Below, in pieces: positions 26,604-32,824 of a DNA stretch of 45,783 nt. Under the pieces are notes generated by a model. It was given only the letters and a program-made list of their open reading frames with translations. It was not told the DNA's origin and made no database searches. The position numbers and the translations under genes were made by a program. Within the stretch, counting starts at the first letter, position 1. Each line of letters opens with the position of its first letter. Source of the stretch: an uncultured Myxococcales bacterium (lineage in GTDB: Bacteria > Myxococcota_A > UBA9042 > DTJE01); assembly GCA_903857665.1 (NCBI GenBank), contig CAIOFV010000064.1, positions 1-45,783 of the forward strand, written 5' to 3'.

Positions 26604-26629
26604 ATTCACGAGCACCTGGCGTCGTGAAT
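26604..26629. promoter_or_regulatory. Inverted repeat at the DUF4476-queA-tgt promoter
   Basis: ATTCACGA-N10-TCGTGAAT, perfect 8-bp arms with centres 18 bp apart, flanking the -35 position. AT content is higher than the surroundings. It may be an operator for a dimeric regulator; a hairpin ending the EamA transcript is the alternative, but no U-tract follows. Confidence 0.45.
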
Positions 26630-26651
26630 TGTCCGGGCCGGCCCGGAACCC

Positions 26652-27638
26652 TCACGGTGCGACCTCGCCGGAGGGCGGACGGGACGACAGTCGCAGCACG
26701 GCCAGCGACGACACGACCACCAGCGCCCCGCCACATACTGCCGCAGCCGTCAGCGGATCCTGGAACAGCGCCAGGCCCAGGCCGTAGGAAATCAGCGGGT
26801 TCAGGTAGGAGATCGGCGCGATGACCGACGCCGGCGCCCGGGCGTACGCCCCCGTCATCGCCAACTGGGCCAGCGTGCCGAACAGGCCCACGGCGCACAG
26901 GCACGCCAGTTCCCACGGATCCGACAGCGCCGCCGCGACGCCGTCCCACGGCACGTCCCCGAGGCCGGTGACCCACGCCACCGCCAGGGCCGCGACCGAA
27001 AGCACCGCGGCCCAGGCCGTGAAGTACCAGACGATCGTCGCGGAGGACTCGGTGGCGGACAGTTCCCGGACCGTCATGTAGGCCAGCGCGGCGAACACCG
27101 CCGACAGCAGGCCGATCGCCGCCGATGCCCCCGATCCCGACAGGTCGAAGCGGACCAGCAGGGCCACCCCGAGGAACGCGACGGCGACCAGCGGCAGCAG
27201 GCGCAGGTCCCGCCGATCGCGATGGGCCAGCACCGACAGCAGCACCACGAACACCGGCGACGAGTAGTTCAGCACGGTCGCGGTGGACAGCGGCAGCGCG
27301 CCGATGGACAGGAAGAACAGGAACATCGCCGTGAACCCCAGCAGCGCCCGCAGGAACAGCAGCCGGGGACGTACCGCGCCGGGACGGCGGCCCGTGGCCA
27401 GGTACCAGGCCGCCAGGGGCAGCAGCCCCAGCACGTTGCGGAACAGCAGCGCGAACAGGAACGGCAGCCGCCCCGTGGACGCCTTCACGAACGCGCCCAT
27501 CACCGCGAACGACAGCGACGCAAGGGCCATGCTGGCCACCGCCTGGCGCAGATCCTGGCGCCGCGGCCCGGCAAGGGCCGGTTCAAGGGGTCGTTGACCG
27601 GAGGGTCCGAGAGGGGGCAGCATCGATGGATTCTGCAT
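26652..27638 (-). CDS. EamA/DMT-family transporter
   Basis: A 328-residue drug/metabolite transporter with ten membrane helices in two EamA repeats (about 35-170 and 185-315). Typical are the first repeat MALASLSFAVMGAFVK and, near the end, APASVIAPISYLNPLISYGLGLALFQDPLT, the conserved Pro-containing helix 9 segment. Substrates range from amino acids to purines and cannot be predicted. ATG 27638 follows CCAGGAAACC; a longer frame upstream overlaps cutA and is unlikely. It is the last gene of the coiled-coil-cutA-EamA operon, 34 nt after cutA. Confidence 0.9.
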   Translation of the reverse strand: MQNPSMLPPLGPSGQRPLEPALAGPRRQDLRQAVASMALASLSFAVMGAFVKASTGRLPFLFALLFRNVLGLLPLAAWYLATGRRPGAVRPRLLFLRALLGFTAMFLFFLSIGALPLSTATVLNYSSPVFVVLLSVLAHRDRRDLRLLPLVAVAFLGVALLVRFDLSGSGASAAIGLLSAVFAALAYMTVRELSATESSATIVWYFTAWAAVLSVAALAVAWVTGLGDVPWDGVAAALSDPWELACLCAVGLFGTLAQLAMTGAYARAPASVIAPISYLNPLISYGLGLALFQDPLTAAAVCGGALVVVSSLAVLRLSSRPPSGEVAP

Positions 27639-27672
27639 GGTTTCCTGGCGCCGACGGGGCGCCCTCGACGGA

Positions 27673-28008
27673 TCAGCCCGAACCGGGCGCGGAGGATGCC
27701 TCGGCGAGGACCCACTCGAGGTACCCGGCCGACCCCGCATCCACCGCCAGGGCCAGCACCTCGGGCACCGCGTACGGATGGATTTCCCGCACGCGAGCCA
27801 CCAGGGCGTCCAGCCGATCGGACGCCGTCTTGATCACCAGGAGATCCTCGCGGTCGTCGCAGACCTCGCCCTGCCATCGGTAGATCGAACGGACCCCGGG
27901 GACCACGTTGACGCAGGCGGCCAGCCGCTCATCGACCAGGAGGCGGGCCATCGCCACGGCAGGATCGCCCGGAGGAGCGGTGACCAGGACCACGCGGACG
28001 TCGGTCAT
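27673..28008 (-). CDS. cutA: CutA-family divalent-cation tolerance protein
   Basis: A 111-residue CutA1 protein, a trimeric ferredoxin-like fold. Visible are VLVTAPPG, LLVDERLAACVNVVPGVRSIYRW and the C-terminal HPYAVPEVLAL with the surface loop, all family signatures. The family is named for copper tolerance in E. coli, but the molecular role is still unsettled; PII-like signalling has been proposed. ATG 28008 has AGGAG 7 nt upstream; TTG 28011 is just a frame extension. It is 30 nt after the coiled-coil protein gene. Confidence 0.95.
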   Translation of the reverse strand: MTDVRVVLVTAPPGDPAVAMARLLVDERLAACVNVVPGVRSIYRWQGEVCDDREDLLVIKTASDRLDALVARVREIHPYAVPEVLALAVDAGSAGYLEWVLAEASSAPGSG

Positions 28009-28038
28009 CAACGGACTCCTGGAGGATCGGCGGACCGC

Positions 28039-28749
28039 CTACTTGACGACCTTCTTGCCGCCGAGGATGCCGGTGGTCAGGTTGAGCAGGGGTTTGGGCT
28101 TCGCAGCGCCGCCGTTGCCCTTGTGGACCGCAACCGGGGCCGGGGCCTTGTACATGGCCGGCTGCAGGACGGCCACGACCTTTTCCGGGTTGGGGGCGGT
28201 CGATACCTCCTGCATGGACCTGGCGCCGAACGGGACGGACGTCGTCACCACCAGGCCGGGCCGGGCCGTTTCCAGCGGCTTGTCCAGCGCCATCACCGCC
28301 GGCGTCCCCCGCGGGACCAGGAAGAAGGCCAGGGCGCCGATCACGACCAGGGAGATCGCCACGCCGGCATAGACCGGGGCCTTCGACTTCGGGGGCGGGG
28401 CCTTCGCGGCCTCGACGGCTTCCTGCTGGACCTGCACCTTGACCTGGGCGTCTTCCTCCTTGCGGCGCTTGCGATCCTCGTAGTCCCGGAGGGCGTCCTC
28501 GCGCTTGCGGCGCTCTCCCTCGACCCGAACGCGGGCCTCGGCGGCCTTCCGCTGCTCGTCCTCCTCCACCCGATGCTTTTCGGCGTCCTCCCTGGCGCGC
28601 ATCGTCTGCATCAAGCGGTTGGTTTCGGTTTCCGTTTCGTCGCGGGTGCGATCGAGGATGTCCATCAGCACCGAGCGCGCCTTCGGCGGCGGCGGCGGCA
28701 TGTCATCGCCGGTCACAGGGGGCGGGGGAACATCGTGTTCATCTGACAT
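28039..28749 (-). CDS. Coiled-coil single-pass membrane protein of unknown function
   Basis: A 236-residue protein I cannot assign to a family. Residues 1-25 are Pro-rich with two VPPPP/MPPPPP runs. Residues about 28-110 are highly charged (RRKREDALRDYEDRKRRKEED) and predicted coiled coil. One membrane helix follows (VYAGVAISLVVIGALAFFLVP, about 127-147), and a C-terminal domain with Pro/Lys-rich ends. With the helix direction expected from charge, the coiled coil is cytoplasmic and the C-terminus periplasmic. ATG 28749 has GGAG upstream. It has a strong promoter with an unusual repeat array, so it is probably regulated, together with cutA and EamA. Confidence 0.85.
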   Translation of the reverse strand: MSDEHDVPPPPVTGDDMPPPPPKARSVLMDILDRTRDETETETNRLMQTMRAREDAEKHRVEEDEQRKAAEARVRVEGERRKREDALRDYEDRKRRKEEDAQVKVQVQQEAVEAAKAPPPKSKAPVYAGVAISLVVIGALAFFLVPRGTPAVMALDKPLETARPGLVVTTSVPFGARSMQEVSTAPNPEKVVAVLQPAMYKAPAPVAVHKGNGGAAKPKPLLNLTTGILGGKKVVK

Positions 28750-28795
28750 CGTCGCTCCTCGCGTCGCGGGACCCGTGCCCTTACGGGCGCAGGGA

Positions 28796-28824
28796 AGGAT
28801 AGATTCCCGCGCGAGTTGCGTCAA
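28796..28824 (-). promoter_or_regulatory. Promoter of the coiled-coil-cutA-EamA operon
   Basis: TTGACG (28824-28819), 17 nt, TATCCT (28801-28796) on the minus strand. Predicted start near 28789, leader about 40 nt. Confidence 0.65.
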
Positions 28825-28860
28825 CCGACCGGAAGCGCGCTTCCGACACCGACCGGAAGC
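28824..28860. promoter_or_regulatory. Operator-like repeat array at the coiled-coil-cutA promoter
   Basis: A 13-bp direct repeat ACCGACCGGAAGC (28824-28836 and 28848-28860, period 24 bp) overlaps a perfect 16-bp palindrome CGGAAGCGCGCTTCCG (28830-28845). The array starts at the -35 hexamer and ends just after the transglycosylase stop codon. The palindrome could also work as a hairpin ending the transglycosylase transcript. Confidence 0.55.
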
Positions 28861-28869
28861 TCGCCGGTC

Positions 28870-29673
28870 TCACCGTGCCGACCGCTGGTCCCAGGCCGTG
28901 CATCCGCGGCGCAGAAAACGGGATCGGTTCCGCAACACGTCTTCGACATACTGGAAGTTCTTCGGGACCCGGCGCTCTTCGCGAGCGCGCGACGGCATGC
29001 CGTTGCCCGCGTTGTACCCGGATAGCGCCGAAACGAGGTTTCCGTCGAAGCGTTCCAGCCAGCGGGCCAGTACCTTCGCGCCGCACGCGGCATTGGACCG
29101 GGGATCGAACAGGTCGCCGCAGGCCAGTTTCTCGCCGATCCAGGGCAGCACCTGGGTCAGGCCCACCGCTGTCGCGCCCGAGATCGCGTTCGATGCGAAG
29201 GCGCTTTCGACCCGCATGACCCCGATCAGGAGGCCCGTTTCGACGCCTTCGGCCAAGGCCGCCTCCCGGGCGATGCGCGCCACCTCCTCGCAGGAAACGC
29301 GCCGCGGGATGTACGGGAAGGTCGCGGACGCACGGCGGTCCGTCGCGGACGGGGCCTCCGGCGGCCGGGGTTCCTCCGGACGGATCGCAGGCCCGGGCTG
29401 GTCCAGGCCTCGCGGACCTGCCTGCAGCAGGTTCTCGCAGGAACCCCGGGCCGGAACCGGGGTCGCTTCGGCCGCATCCCCGGCGACGACCGGCTCCTCG
29501 CCGCACGGGGGCGCCGGCTCCTCCAGCGGCGCCGGCCCGGTCACCCGCAGGAACGTGGTGGCCGCCGAACCGCACGACACGGCCCCGAAGAGCAGCGGGA
29601 GCAGCAGGATCGCCCGGGCCCGCGCGTCCGCCGCCGACCGGATCACCTCGCCACGCGTACCGGGCCGTGTCAC
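28870..29673 (-). CDS. Lytic transglycosylase (SLT domain), probable lipoprotein
   Basis: A 267-residue murein transglycosylase. The N-terminus has a basic region and a hydrophobic stretch ending AVSC (Cys34), a plausible lipobox. A Pro-rich spacer (about 40-120) precedes the SLT domain (about 128-245): catalytic Glu in GVMRVESAFASNAIS, then GLTQVLP, and SALSGYNAGNG, the usual set for soluble lytic transglycosylase-like enzymes. It cleaves the glycan strands forming anhydromuramic ends. GTG 29673 is preceded by AGGAGG at an 8-nt distance. It is divergent, across 40 nt, from the NlpC/P60-like gene, another wall-related domain. Confidence 0.92.
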   Translation of the reverse strand: MTRPGTRGEVIRSAADARARAILLLPLLFGAVSCGSAATTFLRVTGPAPLEEPAPPCGEEPVVAGDAAEATPVPARGSCENLLQAGPRGLDQPGPAIRPEEPRPPEAPSATDRRASATFPYIPRRVSCEEVARIAREAALAEGVETGLLIGVMRVESAFASNAISGATAVGLTQVLPWIGEKLACGDLFDPRSNAACGAKVLARWLERFDGNLVSALSGYNAGNGMPSRAREERRVPKNFQYVEDVLRNRSRFLRRGCTAWDQRSAR

Positions 29674-29701
29674 GGACTGGGCCTCCTCGTCGTTCCTTGG
29701 C

Positions 29702-29707
29702 TATCAT
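29702..29707 (+). promoter_or_regulatory. -10 element with start at the initiation codon (TATCAT)
   Basis: TATCAT ends 7 nt before the GTG at 29714 with no Shine-Dalgarno in between, so the mRNA is probably leaderless. No convincing -35. Confidence 0.4.
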
Positions 29708-29713
29708 CCCTCC

Positions 29714-30517
29714 GTGAACCGACCAAGGCCAAGCCCGCGTCCCGCCGCCTTCCTGGCGGCCCTTGCCGTCCTGTCCGTCGCCGTCCCGCCATGCGCCCTG
29801 GCCCGCAAGGCGCCCCACGACGATGGCGAAGCGCTCAAGGCGCCTGGAAGGAACGGCAAGGCGCACGCCGGCCTGAAGCACGCGCCCGCCGAGGCCCCGC
29901 CGCCGGACCCGCTGGCCGGCGCCTGGCCGTCGAAAGAGGCCCCCCAACTGGGCAACGGCACCTTCCGCTCCGAGTTGCTGGTGGCCGCCCGCCGCATGGT
30001 CGGGATGTCGGGTTCCTTCGATCCCGACGGCTTCGTGAAGCACCTGGCCTACGTGCTGGACCTGGCCTACAAGCGCGATCTGCCCGATGACGCCTGGGTT
30101 CGGACGGTCGTCCGCCGGGCGTCGAAACGCGGCCTCTTGAAGAGCGATGCGAAGGCCCGACCCGGCGACGTCGTCCTGTTCTCGCTGGACCCGGCACGCC
30201 CGGGCTCGGCCAACGCATCGCACCTGCTGGCCGGCGTGGCCGAATCCTCCGCAAAAGGCGTCGTGCGGTTCATCGCGCCCGTGGGTGAAACGGTATCCCG
30301 CGGCGTTGCGCGTCCCGGCAGGAAGCCGGACGCCAACGACACCGCGATTCGCGAGTGCCGCGCTCCCGAACCGCCCCAGGGGGCTGCCGCACCGAAGGGC
30401 AAGGACAGGAAGAAGGGAAAAGGGAAGAAGGCGCACGCCCCGCGTCCCCTGCCCTGCCGCGCGGGCCAGATGTGGATCGGACGGATCCCGGCCGAGTCGC
30501 TGCCGGCGCTGTTCTGA
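29714..30517 (+). CDS. Exported NlpC/P60-like protein lacking the catalytic cysteine
   Basis: A 267-residue protein with a signal peptide (AAFLAALAVLSVAVPPCALA). The region about 82-195 has the NlpC/P60 outline: MVGMSGSFDPDGFVKHL where active enzymes have FDCSGFV, ARPGDVVLFSL for the LxPGDLVFF strand, and ASHLLAGV at the usual His position. Cys is replaced by Pro (D103-P104-D105-G106), so peptidase activity is unlikely; a binding or scaffold role is more plausible. The C-terminal third is Lys-rich (KGKDRKKGKGKKAH). GTG 29714 has no ribosome-binding site but lies at the predicted transcription start. Assignment rests on motif alignment by eye. Confidence 0.7.
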   Translation: MNRPRPSPRPAAFLAALAVLSVAVPPCALARKAPHDDGEALKAPGRNGKAHAGLKHAPAEAPPPDPLAGAWPSKEAPQLGNGTFRSELLVAARRMVGMSGSFDPDGFVKHLAYVLDLAYKRDLPDDAWVRTVVRRASKRGLLKSDAKARPGDVVLFSLDPARPGSANASHLLAGVAESSAKGVVRFIAPVGETVSRGVARPGRKPDANDTAIRECRAPEPPQGAAAPKGKDRKKGKGKKAHAPRPLPCRAGQMWIGRIPAESLPALF

Positions 30518-30635
30518 CGAACGTCCCCCGGATGCACCCGAGGCCGCCTCGACTGCGGCGACCGGTTCCTTCGGATAACCGTCACCTGCGCCCGGGCGCT
30601 CGGGCGGGGCGGTCACGCAGGAGCCAACGCGGCCG
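30518..30635. other. Convergent gap with several short hairpins
   Basis: 118 nt between two convergent genes. It holds GCCGC/GCGGC, CGGTT/AACCG and CGCCCG/CGGGCG short stems, suitable for ending transcripts from both sides; none has a U-tract. No other signal seen. Confidence 0.4.
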
Positions 30636-31580
30636 TCAGGCGTCCCCGGCGACCTCGACGCGGTTTCGCCCGGTTTCCTTGGCGCGGTAGAGGGCCTCGT
30701 CGGCCAGGCCCAGGAGCCGGGTCGGGGTTCGATCGGCGCCGCAGGACGCGAGGGAGGCCACGCCGATGCTGACCGTCAGCCTCAGCGTCTTGTGCTCGTA
30801 GGGAACCTCCATTCGTTCCACCGCGACCCGCACCCGCTCGGCCAGCAGCCGGGCGGATGCCAGCGGAACCTCGCGGATCACCAGGACGAACTCCTCGCCG
30901 CCGTATCGCGCCAGCAGGTCCTCGCGGCGGATCTGCTCGCCGACCAGGGCCGCCAGCCGACGCAGCACCTCGTCGCCCGCCAGGTGGCCGTGGGTGTCGT
31001 TCACCTGCTTGAAGTGATCGATGTCCAGCAGCAACGCGCAGACGCCGGTACCGTGACGTACCGCGTACGCGATTTCCTGGGACAGGCGGTCCGCCAGGTG
31101 CCGCCGGTTGAACATGCCGGTCAGCCCGTCCCGCACGCTGGCCTCGTACAACTGGACCAGGACCTCCTCCTCGTCGGCCGTCACGCGCTGGAACAGCAGG
31201 CGAACGCCGGAACCCAGCCGGATTCGATCCCCGTGGGACAGGACGTGATGTTCGGACTTCGCATTGTTCACATACGTGCCGTTCAGGGATCCCGCGTCGG
31301 CCAGCACCCAGTCATCCCCGTCGAACGTGATCCGGCAATGGACGCGCGACAGCGTGGTGTCGGCAAACGCGATCACGCAGTCGTCACCGCGGCCGATCGT
31401 CACCTCGTCGTCACGCAACCGGTGCACGTGGCCGGCATCGGCTCCGCTCATTTCCATCAGCACGCCCCGGTCCTTGCCGCCGGTGGCCAGGCTGGCCAGA
31501 TCGATGGGACGCGTCAGGTTCGTGATGGTCGGGATGCGGACGGGTGCCGGTTCAGGGGGGAGATCGCGCGGTTCGTCCAT
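30636..31580 (-). CDS. FHA-GGDEF protein, probable diguanylate cyclase
   Basis: A 314-residue cytosolic protein. The FHA domain (about 40-130) has the phosphothreonine-binding core: TIGRGDDCVI, SRVHCRI and DAGSLNGTYV. The GGDEF domain (about 145-308) begins DGLTGMFNRRHL and keeps the signature GGEEF (227-231), so it should make c-di-GMP. The inhibitory site RxxD (R218-RE-D221) lies exactly five residues before the signature. The FHA domain suggests that cyclase activity responds to a phosphorylated partner; the Ser/Thr kinase gene 2 kb upstream is a candidate. ATG 31580 has a GGAGGA ribosome-binding site. Confidence 0.95.
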   Translation of the reverse strand: MDEPRDLPPEPAPVRIPTITNLTRPIDLASLATGGKDRGVLMEMSGADAGHVHRLRDDEVTIGRGDDCVIAFADTTLSRVHCRITFDGDDWVLADAGSLNGTYVNNAKSEHHVLSHGDRIRLGSGVRLLFQRVTADEEEVLVQLYEASVRDGLTGMFNRRHLADRLSQEIAYAVRHGTGVCALLLDIDHFKQVNDTHGHLAGDEVLRRLAALVGEQIRREDLLARYGGEEFVLVIREVPLASARLLAERVRVAVERMEVPYEHKTLRLTVSIGVASLASCGADRTPTRLLGLADEALYRAKETGRNRVEVAGDA

Positions 31581-31605
31581 CGAGGTTCCTCCGGTTTCCT
31601 CGATT

Positions 31606-32661
31606 CTACGGCACTCCGACGGTCTGGGATTCGGACAGGATCAAGGTGCCTTGTTCGAAATGCTTCGCGGCACCGCAGTCCGGGCTGGACAGGGAGGCCA
31701 TGCACGTCGGCACGATCCCGGAAGCGAACAGTCGATCATGCACCGCGCATCGGGCGCCGTCGTCGTCCCACTCTGCCTCCAGCGGCCAGTCCTCGCTGTC
31801 GTTGCGGATCCCGATGCCGTCGTAGGCGTTCACCCAGGTGCCATCGACGGTGTACGGGGTCCCGTCCCCGCAGAAGTCCGCCCGCAGCATCCGCGCGCAG
31901 GCCTGGTGATGCGCGGCCAGCGTGATCTTGACGCACTTCTTCTTCGAGCCGCTGCCGGTGCACATCCTGCCTTCGACCCAGGGGGGGTACCCCATCGCCA
32001 CGCATTTCGCCAGCACGAAGCCTTCGCAGGCGAACGTGAACGCATGGTCGTCGCCCGACCAGGAACCTCCGCCACGGATTCCCTGGTTGTAGTCCCAGAC
32101 GCCCTCCAGCGGGATGGCCAGGATCGCGCCACCGGCGTCGTCCAGGCCGCACAGCGCCACCCAGCGGCCGTCGGCCGGGTACGACACGGCATAGCGCAGG
32201 TAGGGCGAACCCGGGTCCGTGCTGGACTGGACGTCGTCGATGCGCAGCGGCACCGGGTCCCCGTCGTCCAGGACCCCCTTGAAGGTCATTCCGACGGTAT
32301 CCTTCCGCGCCTTCTTCAGATCCAGGCTGCCGCTGCTGAACGAGGTCGCGGACAGTTTCTGGTCCTTGCGGCCACCCTTCGGCGGCACGGCGTCCTTCAG
32401 CGACACCTCGACGACGAACCGGCCGTCCAGCACCTTGCCGTTCAGCGCCGTCCCGTTCAGTCCGCGACCGATCAGGTCCACCGCCAGGGTGAACCGCGGG
32501 AGGGGCTGGAAGTAGACCAGGGGCGGGACGTCGATCTGCAGGGCCGAGGACGAGCGCTGGACCGACTGGCCGGGTTCCAGGCCGGTCCCCTTGTCGCAGG
32601 CGGCGGCCGCCATCGCCATCGCCAGCACCAGCATCGTTGTCGTCATGCGTCTGCGGTTCAT
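31606..32661 (-). CDS. ADYC-domain-like lipoprotein
   Basis: A 351-residue exported protein. The signal peptide ends in the lipobox MAAAAC (Cys22). The mature part starts with a Ser/Gln-rich spacer, then a beta-rich half, then a half with eight to ten cysteines. RADFCGDGTPYTVDGTW fits the ADYC motif region (here ADFC), where the domain name comes from; the domain is known from myxobacterial-type genomes, its function is not. ATG 32661 has GGGAGG 5 nt upstream; a frame extending further upstream into the kinase gene is spurious. It stands alone between the kinase and the FHA-GGDEF gene. Confidence 0.8.
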   Translation of the reverse strand: MNRRRMTTTMLVLAMAMAAAACDKGTGLEPGQSVQRSSSALQIDVPPLVYFQPLPRFTLAVDLIGRGLNGTALNGKVLDGRFVVEVSLKDAVPPKGGRKDQKLSATSFSSGSLDLKKARKDTVGMTFKGVLDDGDPVPLRIDDVQSSTDPGSPYLRYAVSYPADGRWVALCGLDDAGGAILAIPLEGVWDYNQGIRGGGSWSGDDHAFTFACEGFVLAKCVAMGYPPWVEGRMCTGSGSKKKCVKITLAAHHQACARMLRADFCGDGTPYTVDGTWVNAYDGIGIRNDSEDWPLEAEWDDDGARCAVHDRLFASGIVPTCMASLSSPDCGAAKHFEQGTLILSESQTVGVP

Positions 32662-32824
32662 GATCGCCTCCCGCCGCTGCCGGCCTGGCCAGGACCCATT
32701 CAACCCTTTTGCAAGGCGGGTGCCACCTATGCCCTCCTGTTGTTTCGGTGAGTTGCAGCCCAAGAACGGGGGACTGGATCGCCCCACGCCGATTCGGCGC
32801 GCCGGTTCGGCGCGCCACGCCGTT
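32662..32824. other. Gap after the kinase gene, with a GGCGCGCC hairpin
   Basis: 163 nt. TTCGGCGCGCC is repeated at 32793-32803 and 32806-32816. Since GGCGCGCC is its own complement, the two copies can pair as an 8-bp stem with a 5-nt loop, 9 nt after the kinase stop codon (minus strand); a terminator-like role is plausible. No clear promoter for the ADYC gene could be found in the rest. Confidence 0.45.

Noticed and set aside
31603..31608. TAGAAT before the FHA-GGDEF gene as a promoter
   Set aside because: The TAG is the stop codon of the ADYC gene, so the match may be coincidental; it is not listed as a promoter.
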